NCBI GenBank assembly: GCA_963693365.1
Contig: CAVNZM010000004.1
Span: 992,001-1,056,000, forward strand
Reading direction: 5' to 3'
Source of the DNA: Amoebidium appalachense
Lineage: Eukaryota > Ichthyosporea
Length of the DNA stretch: 64,000 bases
A model generated the notes under the pieces. The model had not been told where the DNA came from. It was given only the letters and a program-made list of their open reading frames with translations, and searched no databases. A program made the position numbers and the translations under genes. This document shows positions 1-11,679 of this stretch, piece by piece (within the stretch, counting starts at the first letter, position 1; each line of letters begins with the position of its first letter).

Positions 1-252
1 TGTTTGTGTGTGTGTGTGGGGGGGGGGGGGGGGGGGGGGGGGTTGGGGGAGGAGGGGAGAAGCAACCGTCAGTGAGAGAGAGGGAGGGAAAGAAGAGGGA
101 AGGAGGGCTAGGGGGATGGGGAGAGGGAGGAGGAGGGGTGGGGGGGGAGAGGAAAAAAGCGGATAAAAGCGGATGGAATGAGACAGCGTGTGTTCATTGG
201 CTTTGAAGGGTGTGTGTGTGCACTGTGTGCTGGTGCAAGCTTGTTTGTGTAC

Positions 253-352
<100 letters not shown>

Positions 353-357
353 CCAAC

Positions 358-722
358 CTATTCTGAACCCTCTTGCTCCAGCAATAGATCACAGCCACCA
401 GCACCACTCCAGCCCCGACCAGCGCCCCTACAACAATCCCAACAATAGTGGCCGTAGAAAGCCCTGAATTTCTGCTTTTGAATGGCTCCGGAAACACATT
501 CCAGTTGCTTTCATTGGTAAATTTTATGGGGTTTACGCTGTTTACTCGAGGCAAAGAGAACCAGTCTCAGGTATGGGGGGGGGGGTTTTGCTCGGAATAT
601 CCCCTCAGCGGTATATCATGATCACGTACATAGATGTCGGGTGGTGACTATATATCAGGGTTTACTTTCTCTACGAGACACCATAAAGACTACAAGGAGA
701 AATCAATTAGTTGGGGTTCCCC

Positions 723-765
<43 letters not shown>

Positions 766-797
766 GGGCTCCCCTCGGGACACTCGGTATCAGCTGG

Positions 798-872
<75 letters not shown>

Positions 873-3800
873 TGCGCTATAATTTTGTAGTGATGTGTTT
901 CTCAAGCCAATCAATACATCTAATAAACAGGTCGTAGTTACGCGTGTTTAGTATAAAATCAAGGATGTTGTAATTTACAGGTAGGCTATCTTTCTGGGTG
1001 TCTGTTGTGAATGTGACGTGTGTGTGTTGCGGTATTATGTGGTCTATCAAACTACATTTGGCGATACATGACCGGTTAAACTGGTGTGTGTGTGTGTTGT
1101 TTGGGCATGCAAATGATGCCACCTTATACTTATTAGATCTCCACTGTATAGCACGTGTACAGTAAAAGCGTGGTAATTGATCAATAATACCATCAGCTAG
1201 AGAAAGACCAGTTCTACAGGAAGGTAATATGTATTTAGGTGTTATACACTTGCGAGTGCCATATTTGGCAATATGGTTGAGGCGGTCAGTATATATAAAA
1301 CGAGACATAAGGCTTAGTTTTTCAAGGTGTATGCTTTCATCGGGTCTAGTGTCGTGTGGTATCTTTTTCCATTTGTTATATTGCGTGATTATCTTGTGAT
1401 TGTGTACATGTTTAATAAGTAAGTGGCAGTCCAAAGTCACACACACACTATTGCGGGGTTTATTTGTATTTGTGCCCAGGGGAGAAGGGGAGAGAGAGGG
1501 GAGGAAAGAGGGGAGAGGTGAGGAGGGGACAGGTCGGATAGAGAAGAGAGGGTGGGAGGGCAAATACTTCTTTAAGCGGCTTATGTGCTTATTGAATTTC
1601 AGCGCGAGATAGGATACTCTAGCAGCTATTGGGACCAGACCATATATCGAGAGCGTTACAGGCCCAGGTTTACAACAGTTGTTAGATAGAAAGGAGGCAA
1701 CTTCTGCTTCAAGGAAATTTGCCAAGGGTTTAAGCGCTCTAGTTCTCTCTTTCTTGATCCAAGCGGCGAGAAGGGGTAAACCATATTCACATGCCGGGAA
1801 GACAAAAGTGCGAATAAATGTAAGTCTAATAGAAGGATGGAGGGGTGTGTCTTTAAAAATATTAGCCGAGAAGAAAGCTAACCGCTTACGAGCCAACTCT
1901 ACCCTCTTTTCGACCATATGGGGAAACATAACACCAACAGAATCAACCGGAACACCAAGATATTTGTATTCTGGAACTATAGGTACAGGTTTAGATGATA
2001 ATGTAAATGTGTGTAAATTGTTAGCTATATCAGGTACAAGAACACCACATTTGTCTATGTTAAGGATCATAAGGTTTGCCTTGCACCACTCTGACACTAC
2101 ATCGAACAATCTTTGCAGGCGTCTAGGGGTACGGGCAAGGAGGGACAGATCATCAGCATAGAGAAGTGCAGGCGGAAAGTTATTAATAGGGTCATCGTTT
2201 TCGGCGTAAATCTTGACAGCCAAATCATCTATAAATAGGTTAAACAAAAAGGGGCTAAGCAATGAACCCTGCAAGAGACCTCTAGTACGAGCAAAACCAT
2301 ATGAAAGATGCCCATTAACCACAGCTCTACCATAGGTTTGAGACAAGAGTGCTTCTAACAGAACACCAATGCAGTGTGGTACACCCCGTGCAGCAAGCTT
2401 TTCCCATAGGAGACCAGGGGAGACAGAATCGTAAGCAGTTTTCCAATCAATAAAGCCAACATATTGTGCACCAACTTGCATAGAATCGTGCAGTGCCATT
2501 ATTTGAACATAACATGAATTGTTTTTACGAAAAGCGGATTGGCATGGGTGTATGTGAAGAATAGATTGAAACCTAGGGTGATGTGCAAATAACCTAAGTA
2601 AGCAAGCTTCAAAGAATCTACGAACAACCTGGGTTAGTGTAATGGGGCGAAAGGATGATATGGGGCCCTCAGAGTCCTTCTTAACTATGGGGATCACTAA
2701 GGTATCTAACCAAGATGACGGGACATGTCCACATTTAACACACCAAGAAAAGAGAGAGCTTAACATGATAGTAAGATCAGGTTTAATAGCACGATCACTT
2801 TCCTTTTGTGGGTAGGAGGGAACAAGGATTTTAAGAAACCCAGCAGGGAGTCCATCAGGTCCACAAGACTTACTAGAGCTATAACTAGATATCACAGACC
2901 ATATGGCATCGGGACTGAAAAAGGGGAGGATCGATTCTATGGGGATAGATGGGTCTACAGGCCACACAATAGGTTTCTGAGCGGGGGTCCTATCTTTAAA
3001 CAGTTCCGAGAAATACTTATCAGAGTCTATGAGGGGGTCTCCAGTGGTATCACCAATAATACGAGCAGGGGGGCCAAATCGATTCATACTAGCAAGCCGG
3101 CGCAAGCTTTCCTTTTGAGACAGGGGTTCACCTAGTCTAGCGGGAGTGGTGTTTGGTAACAAGAGAGCATCGGGGTATTCCTTCCTACCACCGCCAGCAT
3201 AATCACCGAGATCTATCAAATCATCAACAATAAAGTTAGTGCATGTATCTAGTACGAGATGTGAATCTGGCCTGGCTTGTGCAGATTCTAATAGGCGCAT
3301 ATATATAGGGTGTTTCGTAGCATAGCATACACATACATCAACTCTACCCCACTGTGACTTAAGCTGGGATAGACGGAGGCGAAAGGTGGGAGGGGGAGGG
3401 GGGAGCAGATCAAGGGAGATCTTAGGTAGGAAAAGGATAGGAGAGTGGTCAGATGACCTAGAGAGGTTAGGAGGGAGAGAGAGTTTTGACATGGTTGATG
3501 GCCAAAAGGCCACTCCCCAGTCGGTGTTGTGGGCATGGGATATTTGAGGGAACCGCAAAGTGTGACTTTGGACATACCTTGCTAAAGGGATAGCACGCTC
3601 CGGGGGCTTAGATGGGTACCCGACACTCACTTGCAGTGTGTCTGTGTGGTGGAGTCGCGTGTTAAAATCACCTAAAATAACAGTGGACATTGGTAACTGT
3701 GACAACTCGTGAGTCAATTCGACAACCGACATAGATGGTGGGTAATATACAAAAGTAAAAACATTAGAAAGAAACTCTATAGAAACCGAGAATTCCGTTT

Positions 3801-6800
3801 TTGCTACCGGTTTGCACTTCACTCTCACGTGTGGTGCGGCAAGTACAATAATGCCTCGGTTTTTCGCGTAACCGGGGTGTGTGGATGTGTCGACCAATGT
3901 AGAGTTGAATTTGTGGTGGTTTTTAAACTGTGTTTCGCAAATCACTGTAAACGTGTGGTTGTTTGTCTGTTGTTGTATGTAGCTGATTTTATCGTCGAGT
4001 GTCCCGGGGGGGAGGCCCTTTTGGGGGCCCAGTGTCCGAGCATTCCAGAAGAAGAAGGATAAATTAGGCATCGGTTTGGTCCGACACCTGTGGGGTTGGT
4101 TCCCACTTGTCGCTTACGGGGTCGTATGCACGACCTTCCGCCAGCGCGAACAGTTCGCAGAAGAGCTCGATTTCCATCTCGCATCGGCGTTTGCGCTCGA
4201 GCAGTTTCTCACCAGAAAACATTGGTTCCTTCGTGTCCGTGTCTATCACGCTCGTAGCATCGTTTTCCAACTTTGCGAGGAACTCTTTTGCCTTGCTGAT
4301 GCGTACACGACAACGTGTGGCGCACGCATTCTTAGCAGACACTTTACGTTCTTTGTCTGCTTTCTGAATGTTTTCCGGCGCGCATGGGTCGTAGCTTGGG
4401 AGGTGGGTGAAGAAGCTTCCACACCCCTTTGTCGCGTCACGGATGAACGCACGGTTATAGTCGCCCCGTACTGCTACTTCCAGCACATCGTATCCAATGA
4501 AGGACAGACAAAGGATGCGAGAGCACCGGAAGCCGAGAGCCTTGAAGATGGACCACATGGCCCTGTGTGGGCGTCTGCCGTGCTTGACTTTGAAATACAC
4601 CCTCTCGTATTTGGGTGGGATGTTGATGTTACCGTTTGCTTGGGTGTTCCCCTTAGCCGGCGGTTTGGGAGGGGAGTTGCGGCGGTACTCGTTGCCTGCA
4701 AGAATGCTGGCATATGTTTCCTTGGCAATTTGGCGGAGCTCGGGTGTTTTACGAGAGTTCGCATATTCTAGGAACTCTGCCGGGAGCTGTGCTTCCGGTC
4801 CTGTGTTGTTTTGTGTTGGGGTGGAAATGTCTCCGTCGCGAGATGTTTGCTCATGAGTTTTGGGGTTTTGCGATCCACTAATGTTTAGCTGGGCTGTGAG
4901 TGAATCAATGGTGAGCTTGAGTTGGGTATTTTCTGTTTGGAGTTTTTCTATCATGTTCTTGAGTGGTAACAGCTCATTTAGCTGTTTCTTAACGAGGGCA
5001 AGTTCTGCCAGTACTGTATCAACCGAAAGTTTCGGCATGGTTGTTATTGTGTTTCTACGGAGTGGTGTGGTGTTATTCTGAATGGGTAGTGTATTGTAAA
5101 TAGGTGTTGCGCTTAGTCTAAGGCGATGTTTTTCTGGTTGTGCATCTGTGGTAGGTGTATCTGCTGGACGTTTTAATGGTCGCACATGTGTGATGGGTGT
5201 AGATGGAACTTTGAAAGAGGTTCTGAAACGATTATAGGCATGTGCCATGACATGGATGGGGGTGTTCCCCGGCCCTTAGGGCCACGGATGGCCTGGTTTA
5301 GGGGTGGATGCGCGAAGGATACTATTTATTAGCAGATAATAAAGAGCGACATTTGAATCGATGTGTGCGACTGAATCGATGTGTGCGACTGAATCGATGT
5401 GTGCGACTGAATCGATGTGTGCGACTGAATCGATGTGTGCGACTGAATCGATGTGTGCGACTGAATCGATGTGTGCGACTGAATCGATGTGTGCGACTGA
5501 ATCGATGTGTGCGACTGAATCGATGTGTGCGACATATGCTCTGGATCCCCGCCCTTGTGGATAGCTCCAAGCCACCTATAGCTGCCTGTTGCAGGGATGC
5601 TTGTGTCTGATTGGACATAATCACCTGTGCAGATACCATATCAGGAAGGCAGGCGGAAGGGTCTGACTTCAAGGCTACTCGTTTAACTCTAGGCCGTATT
5701 ATATTTCCTGGCATCTCCCCCCCTCCCCCGCGCCGGCCAAAGAAAAAAACCTCCGATGGCCCTCTTCTTCTCTCCCCCCCCCCCCCCCCCTCTCCCCCCT
5801 CCCCCCTCCCCGTCCTAACCCTCTGTCTCCCGCCATCTTTTACCTCTATACAGCCTATCCCCCGAGCACGCAGTTCTTTCCGTAGCCCGTCCCCCCCCCC
5901 CCTCCAACCCCCTCCCCCTGCCCACCCACTGCTCTCTTGCTACACCGATCCCTGTTATACAGGAAAGAATACACGAATCCGTGATCCCTCATAGTTGTGA
6001 TGGGGCTTATTCGTGTGTGAGATGGGGAGGGGGTTTGCTAGGGGGAAGGTGGGGAGGGAATGGGCAAGCACAGGGGCGGTTTGAACACAGCAAGAGAGAT
6101 GGTGGGGGTGCACGGTGGAAGACGGGGGGGAAAGAGGGGGGGGGGGGGGGTCCTACGTAAATTTCGTTTCCATCGGTAGAAACCACGAGATCATTTTCCA
6201 ATTTCGACTGTGTGATATCTCTTAGAACCCCTTTCAGGGCCGATTTCTGTCACCTCGTCATGCAGTATATTCCTATCTGGCCACATTCGTAAGTTCACTA
6301 GAGCCCCCCTCTCTTGGCACGCAAACTCTACGGAGTGGGTTTTACACCCTGCACACGTTGCATTTCTGAAGGGTCGCTTAGTGGAGCATGTGGTGGTGAC
6401 TGAAAGGCGGTTTGCTGTGCACTCTTGCTAAGATTGGGTATGTGGATTTGTTGATGTTAACCTGTCGAGGAGAGGGGGGGGGGGGGGGGGGGGGGGAGGG
6501 TGGTGTAGGTCCTGGGGGAGGGGGGGGGGAAGTGGGGGAGGAAGGGGAGTTAGGATGGATTTTGGAAGGAGAAAGGGGGGGAGGGGGGGGAGGGGGGAGG
6601 TAGGAAGGAGGAGGGGAGGGGGGGGGGGGGGGGGGGGGTGAACGATTAGGAAAGAAGTATCGGTGTGGCTGCATGCTGCTACTAGAAAGCGCAGAGTGCC
6701 TGAATGTGATGATGGCACAAAGAGAGACCTGGGGACAGAAGTAGAGCTGTGATTTCTTTCTTTCTTTCTTTTTTTTTTGTGGGTGGGTGTGGGGGGAGGG

Positions 6801-6923
6801 GGGGGGGGGGGGGGGGGGGGGTATTAAACGGAGCTATATTTGGGTGGAGGAAGGCATGGGTAGCTGTATTTGAAAGCAGCTGACAGGAAGGGAGGGGTGG
6901 GGTTGGCTAATTGGTTCGAGGGG

Positions 6924-6957
<34 letters not shown>

Positions 6958-7104
6958 GGGAGGGGGGGGGGAGGGGGGGAGGGAATGGGGGCAGGGGATT
7001 GGAAGCCTTTATTTCCTCAAGGTTCCCTGCCCGTTTTATTTTGTGACTCTGCGGTATAGGATGGCGCCCGGGCGGGAGAGACCTCCTTTACATCCCCCCC
7101 CCCC

Positions 7105-7145
<41 letters not shown>

Positions 7146-7862
7146 ACACACACACACCATCTTTTCCTTACAGTATTTTGGTGTGATAATTTTTTTTCGT
7201 AGGTGTGATTTTGTGTGTGTGTGGGGGGGGGAGGGGGGGGGGGGGGGGGGGGGGAGGGGGGGGGTAGCTTACCGTGGAACCATTTTTGTGAATGCACGTG
7301 GCATCTACAACTGCACCCAAAACCCCCTCAAGGGCTTCGAGGGAAGGGCAGCATCGAATAGTGGTTTCCCGTCAAAATCAGCTGCTGCGAAATTTTGCTT
7401 CCATCGAAAACGGCGGGGTCCAATGACGCAAGAGGATTAAAACTCAGGTCTAGCGTGTGTATATATAGTCCACGAAATTGGTTGGGTTGCAAATCTTGTA
7501 CACTGCTTTGGGATAGGTTTACCGTTACATTGTTGGTGGTTATCCCATGGAAAAAGTTTGCTGGGGGATAATAGAATGAGGTTTTGGAAAAATTTAGAAG
7601 GGTGACATTAACATAGACCGGAGAGAGTTGCTGCAATAGTGCGGGATAGAACACAGCTTTGCATGTGAATTTTCACGAGTTGGGTCGTAAATTTGAAGGG
7701 GGATCCTTGCAACACCACCAAGCGGCCTCTGCATGGAACGGGTGGCATAATGTTAGCACTAACGACACACACACACACTTCCAAGCTGCCCACACACGTC
7801 TCCAAGTGCGCGCACACACATGCACACACGCACACACGTACCCACGCACACACACACACACA

Positions 7863-7957
<95 letters not shown>

Positions 7958-8222
7958 ACAAAAGAGTCCAGCCTCTCCCTCCCCCCCTCCGGTGCTGTGC
8001 TGTGCTTTCAATAAAACAAGACTCGGAAGAAAAACGGAGAATTGGTCAGGGTTAAGAGAAAACGGAGAAAAAAAGGGACCATCAGAAAGAAACATGATTA
8101 GTGAGTCCCCTCACGGTAGGTGTTTTGCCCCGGGGCATAATACCTTCCAATGTAGTTGGATCCTCTTTTGGATGCATCGATACACTCTACGATGAGGTTC
8201 CGTGTGTGTGTGTGTGTGTGTG

Positions 8223-8257
<35 letters not shown>

Positions 8258-8345
8258 CGCGCGCGTGCGTGCGTGCGTGCATGCGTGCGTATGTGTGTGT
8301 GTGTGTGCGGGCCGGCGCGCGCGCGTGTGTGTAAGTGTGTGTGTG

Positions 8346-8431
<86 letters not shown>

Positions 8432-9030
8432 GCGTGCACATGTGTGTGTGTGTGTTTTTGGTTCGGTCAGCCAGTCAGCATGTGAATCTGCACAAGTTGC
8501 CGGCTGTGTGAAGGGCAGTGGGTAATGTTTCGAGATATAGAAGTCTACCACTTACACCCATGCTGGTGATCTCGTGCTCCATCTAGGAGTGAGAGAAGGA
8601 GGGGGAGGGGGGATGGGGGGGGAGGGGGTTCGGGTCAAAGGATAGGAGTAGAAACTAGTACACCGAGATGCTTTGTTGGCCATATGTAATGCATGGTCCA
8701 CGCCCAACTTGCCATAAATAGGTCTAAACGTTTTATTCTTTAAGCAGCCTGTTGCAATCACATGCCAATCAGAACATGCCATTTGATTGCCTGGCTTTGC
8801 AACCAGTTATAACTTAAATTAATATACCTTTAGGTTGGCCATGGTCCAAATGTTGTTTCATTAATGTATTTTGTGCCAGGCCGCGGTACTCGTTTGTCAT
8901 CCATCCCCAGGTGAAGAAACTGTAGTGCGCCCATCGCCCTGAATGGTAAGGGGGGGGGGGGGGGGGGGGGTTGAGTAACGGTGGTAAAAATGTGTTTTAA
9001 ATGCCATATGGTGTTTATATGTGTTCTTTG

Positions 9031-9091
<61 letters not shown>

Positions 9092-11661
9092 CGTGCGTGC
9101 GTGTGTGTGTGCGTGTGTGTGTTGTGTGATTATATGTGTGTGCTCCCCCCCCCCCCCCCCCCCCCCCTCCCCACACCCGTGTGTGTGCCCACGCGAGTTT
9201 GTATGTGAGCATGTATGCATACCTGTGTCACGGTGTGTGCAGTTGTTTACTTATGCTTTTCGATGTTTTCCTAATGTATGACTAAATGTATGACCATCAA
9301 GTAAAATTTTATTGTGTAACCGATGATATGTATGGTTGTTTTTCATCTGTTTGTTGCTGCAATATCAACCAATATAAGGTATGAATGGGGGAAAAGAGAT
9401 TTAATCTTATTAGGCGAAGCCTGAAACATAATGAGCTGAGTGGTGCAGAAAGAAAACAGCCGAATTATCGGGAGGAGGGGAGGGATGGGGGAGGGGGGGA
9501 GGGGGGGGGGAGGGGGGGGGGGGTAAAACATTTACTGAAAGAACTCAGGTACAAGTGTGAAGCTATCATAATGCTTGATCAAGAGATGCGTTAGATTCTT
9601 CAGACCAGCAACGTCTCGTGGGTAAAGTATCTCTCTGTGTGTGTGTGGGTGGGTGGGTGGGTGGGGGGGGGGGGGGGGGGGGGGGGGTATACTCCAAATT
9701 CTCACCAAATACTGGAGATTGGTCACAAGGAAAGAGGTTGCAGGGTTTAAACTCGTATGGTGGGGGAAAGGCCGCAGACTATTTATAACAACACGGATTG
9801 ATAACTGCAGAGCAAGGGAAAGAATTTACAATCTCTACTGGCAGTGATTTGTAATTTTGTTATACATAAACACTTGTGGAGATTATCACCGACACACGAA
9901 AACTCCTGGTTCTTGGTTTGGGAGGGGGTAAAGGGACCCATACTCCGCTTCCATAATGATTTTCCTTCTTTAGGAAGCCTTCCCCTCTCTCCCTCTCCTT
10001 CCTCCCCCCCCCCCCTCCCTCCCCTCCCATTTTTTTCTTTTTTCTTCAAGAGAAGGGGGGTGGGGGGGGGGGGGGGGGGGGGGGGGGAGGGGGGCTTATA
10101 GGGGGCAGGGTTGGGAGGGAGGGAGAGTAGAGTGGTGGGGAGGAGCCAACTTCACCCACCCTCTTCAGCCAGTGTGCATCAAACTCAAGTGATTCCAAAT
10201 TAGACAACCCATCAAACGACCCAGCATTTTTCCCATCTGACTCATTGGCAGGGGTCCATGGAAGTAACAGTTGAAGACTGTTCAGTTGTCCCCCTATACC
10301 CTTTTTACAGGTCATGTGACAGGATGACTACTGGTGTGTCGATGTACGTTGGATACACACCCTTTATAAAACCCTGTTTCTGTGTGTGGGTGTGGTGATG
10401 AGAGAGTAGGGACGTGAGAATTAGTAGAGGAGAAGGAGGGGAGCAAGAGTGTTTCGAACTAAGGGTGGAGCACGAAGGGGCCATGGCCACGAGAGGGGGG
10501 GGGGGGGGGGGGGGGGGGGACGGGGGCAGGTCCTGAAAGCAAGAGATAGGGTAAGTAGAAGAATAATGAGGAAAAAATGGAGAGAGAACCTAGCAGAAAT
10601 GTTGAGGTATGCATTGTGGGAGAATTTAACACCATTATGGTGGCTAAGCCCTGGAATGCTTGTCGTGGTCTGAGCAGGCTTGTGGCTTGTGTACGCCCCC
10701 CCCCTTGCAAACGCATGTGGCCCCGCACGTGCGCATGCTGCCACCCATATCGCTAAGCTACACTGCCGACTTCACGTGCTTTTCAATTCTATCTCGTCAT
10801 GGTTTTGATGTGCATGTGTCACGTTGCGTGTGTTCACGATGTGTATGTGTACGTTTGTGAGTGTATGTACATGCTGACGTGGCCTCGCTAGCATCCGCCT
10901 GTGTGCCTGTGTCCCTGTGTATCATGATGTATCAATATGTGCAAGGACATGTCCGTGTGTATGCGCACGCATGTGTGTGTTTGTGTGTACGTGTGTATGT
11001 GCGCACAGTGTTTGCTAGCCATGTAATTATGCAATATTAGCGCGTGAGGTGTGTACATGCATGCAGTCTCTTTGTTTGTATGTGGATTATTGTGAATTCA
11101 GTGACAATGTCTCAAAGCGACATTATGACAAGAAATCTGCCTGTGTACGCATACTACGTTTCAATGTATTCACCGCCGGGGCCCGTGGTATAAATAAAAC
11201 CTACTTTTAGCGCAGGAAACTTCTCAAGAGCAAACGTTTCGCGGTTCAGAGGATAAGTTGCATTGATGTCACGAGACAACCACAGTAGTAGATTCCTCAC
11301 CGTACCCACGCCAAAGTTACCCTTTTCGCTAACTAGGTTTGGAACCTCCAGGTGTTCGTTTGGCACCCCCTCTTCCAGGTTCAACCCAGGGCAAAACGAG
11401 GTTTTCCCTTTTGCATAGTCATTCGACCAAGAGCTATCTATTGCCATCGTTTTCTTTTACCTCTATTAACCCATTCTTGTTTATGGTTCCACCCACCAGC
11501 TTATCTTTATCGAGAAACTCTTCATAACCCAAATCCCAACCGTATACACAGTTGAAAGGGATGTCACCTAGAGTGTCTTTGCACGTTTCGTAGCGAGAGT
11601 AGCACGTGAATCGTAGCGCATTTGTCACTAGGTTCAGCGACAATGCGAACACACACGCCAC
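358..11661 (-). CDS. Leucine-rich-repeat single-pass membrane protein, multi-exon, LINE in an intron
   Basis: This is probably a cell-surface LRR protein; the ligand is unknown. Readable exons, in transcript order: from about 11661 to 11160 (hydrophobic start ACVFALSLNLVTN, Cys-containing N-cap, then LLLWLSRDI; a short intron or frameshift near 11435-11490); 10293-10160 (LNSLQLLLP, LSNLESLEF); 9630-9536 (GLKNLTHLLI); 8938-8890 (MGALQFLHLGM); 7630 to about 7330 (VTVNLSQSSVQDL, IHTLDLSFNPLASLDPAVF); 6399-6254 (Cys-rich, CSTKRPF...CAGC, C-cap-like); 6207-6157; and 565-358. The last encodes a membrane helix TATIVGIVVGALVGAGVVLV followed by basic WSKRVQNR. Junctions among 10160/9630/9536/8938/8890/7630 keep phase. 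The true ATG, the exit from the 7.3-kb exon and the exon before the membrane exon are unresolved. The LINE occupies the 566-6156 intron, same strand. Confidence 0.75.
877..4071 (-). CDS. LINE ORF2: AP-like endonuclease plus reverse transcriptase
   Basis: The ORF is 1,064 codons. The N-terminal APE-type endonuclease shows SFFFWNARTLG at the start and GDFNTR near residue 131. The reverse transcriptase follows with FRPITLTQVV (about 472), QGSLLSPFLFNLFIDDL (about 605) and the catalytic YADD (about 637, codons near 2151-2162). No RNase H motif is apparent in the C-terminal 300 residues. In this family ORF2 nicks target DNA and primes cDNA synthesis on the element RNA. The frame is uninterrupted, so the protein may be functional. 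The start codon lies 5 nt before the ORF1 stop, suggesting coupled translation. Confidence 0.93.
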   Translation of the reverse strand: MPNLSFFFWNARTLGPQKGLPPGTLDDKISYIQQQTNNHTFTVICETQFKNHHKFNSTLVDTSTHPGYAKNRGIIVLAAPHVRVKCKPVAKTEFSVSIEFLSNVFTFVYYPPSMSVVELTHELSQLPMSTVILGDFNTRLHHTDTLQVSVGYPSKPPERAIPLARYVQSHTLRFPQISHAHNTDWGVAFWPSTMSKLSLPPNLSRSSDHSPILFLPKISLDLLPPPPPTFRLRLSQLKSQWGRVDVCVCYATKHPIYMRLLESAQARPDSHLVLDTCTNFIVDDLIDLGDYAGGGRKEYPDALLLPNTTPARLGEPLSQKESLRRLASMNRFGPPARIIGDTTGDPLIDSDKYFSELFKDRTPAQKPIVWPVDPSIPIESILPFFSPDAIWSVISSYSSSKSCGPDGLPAGFLKILVPSYPQKESDRAIKPDLTIMLSSLFSWCVKCGHVPSSWLDTLVIPIVKKDSEGPISSFRPITLTQVVRRFFEACLLRLFAHHPRFQSILHIHPCQSAFRKNNSCYVQIMALHDSMQVGAQYVGFIDWKTAYDSVSPGLLWEKLAARGVPHCIGVLLEALLSQTYGRAVVNGHLSYGFARTRGLLQGSLLSPFLFNLFIDDLAVKIYAENDDPINNFPPALLYADDLSLLARTPRRLQRLFDVVSEWCKANLMILNIDKCGVLVPDIANNLHTFTLSSKPVPIVPEYKYLGVPVDSVGVMFPHMVEKRVELARKRLAFFSANIFKDTPLHPSIRLTFIRTFVFPACEYGLPLLAAWIKKERTRALKPLANFLEAEVASFLSNNCCKPGPVTLSIYGLVPIAARVSYLALKFNKHISRLKKYLPSHPLFSIRPVPSSPLPSFLPSLSPSPLGTNTNKPRNSVCVTLDCHLLIKHVHNHKIITQYNKWKKIPHDTRPDESIHLEKLSLMSRFIYTDRLNHIAKYGTRKCITPKYILPSCRTGLSLADGIIDQLPRFYCTRAIQWRSNKYKVASFACPNNTHTHQFNRSCIAKCSLIDHIIPQHTHVTFTTDTQKDSLPVNYNILDFILNTRNYDLFIRCIDWLEKHITTKL
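4064..5248 (-). CDS. LINE ORF1 protein (coiled coil, nucleic-acid-binding type)
   Basis: The ORF is 394 codons with a true ATG at 5248. The N-terminus is basic and Pro/Thr-rich. A leucine-heptad coiled coil follows at about residues 70-115 (LAELALVKKQLNELLPLKNM). The C-terminal half is basic (VYFKVKHGRRPHRAMW) with a few Cys, but no clear CCHC knuckle. LINE ORF1 proteins normally form trimers that coat the element RNA. The stop overlaps the ORF2 start (ATGCCTAA in sense). Residue-level homology to a named ORF1 family is not recognisable. Confidence 0.8.
   Translation of the reverse strand: MAHAYNRFRTSFKVPSTPITHVRPLKRPADTPTTDAQPEKHRLRLSATPIYNTLPIQNNTTPLRRNTITTMPKLSVDTVLAELALVKKQLNELLPLKNMIEKLQTENTQLKLTIDSLTAQLNISGSQNPKTHEQTSRDGDISTPTQNNTGPEAQLPAEFLEYANSRKTPELRQIAKETYASILAGNEYRRNSPPKPPAKGNTQANGNINIPPKYERVYFKVKHGRRPHRAMWSIFKALGFRCSRILCLSFIGYDVLEVAVRGDYNRAFIRDATKGCGSFFTHLPSYDPCAPENIQKADKERKVSAKNACATRCRVRISKAKEFLAKLENDATSVIDTDTKEPMFSGEKLLERKRRCEMEIELFCELFALAEGRAYDPVSDKWEPTPQVSDQTDA
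5350..5535 (-). repeat. 18-bp tandem repeat in the LINE 5' region, about 10 copies
   Basis: The unit CGATGTGTGCGACTGAAT is repeated with almost no divergence, about 100 bp upstream of ORF1. Every unit contains ATCGAT. The period is a multiple of 3, so all frames look open; this is not coding. Tandem promoter monomers are known from 5' UTRs of some LINEs; that role here is inferred. Confidence 0.9.
5700..6150. other. Low-complexity intron sequence of the LRR gene, no gene seen
   Basis: C/T-rich then G/A-rich tracts between the LINE 5' region and the small LRR-gene exon at 6157-6207. No splice-flanked coding segment was recognised. Confidence 0.6.
6440..7300. repeat. Cluster of poly(G)/poly(C) runs in an LRR-gene intron
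   Basis: G-runs at about 6474-6496, 6616-6638, 6795-6822 and 6926-6956, a C-run at about 7095-7145 and another G-run at about 7222-7262, separated by short unique pieces. No coding signal. Confidence 0.85.
7840..8450. repeat. (CA)n and (TG/CG)n microsatellites in an LRR-gene intron
   Basis: (CA)n runs from about 7845 to 7955; a mixed (TG)n(CG)n tract runs from about 8200 to 8450 with alternating purine-pyrimidine character that could adopt Z-DNA. A possible but unsupported ORF lies at 8600-8780. Confidence 0.9.
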
Positions 11662-11679
11662 AAGTTTTTTCTACGTCAT

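Larger units (their letters stand above)
722..5700 (-). mobile_element. Full-length-looking LINE (non-LTR retrotransposon)
   Basis: The element reads on the minus strand: a 5' region with tandem 18-bp repeats (about 5350-5535), ORF1 (5248-4064), ORF2 (4071-877), a short 3' UTR containing a (CA)n run (799-868 on the plus strand), and an approximately 40-nt poly(A) tail seen as poly(T) at 723-762. Both ORFs are open, suggesting recent mobility. The 5' limit is uncertain; I could not find a clear target-site duplication of the 3' flank (the sequence left of 722). It lies in an intron of the minus-strand LRR gene in the same orientation. Confidence 0.9.

Noticed and set aside
5350-5535. CRISPR-like or protein-coding 18-bp repeat
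   Set aside because: No spacers; all frames open because the period is a multiple of three; it is part of a LINE 5' region.
8552-8782. Possible extra LRR-gene exon
   Set aside because: Open for 76 codons but without LRR pattern or clear splice sites; phase of the flanking exons does not require it.
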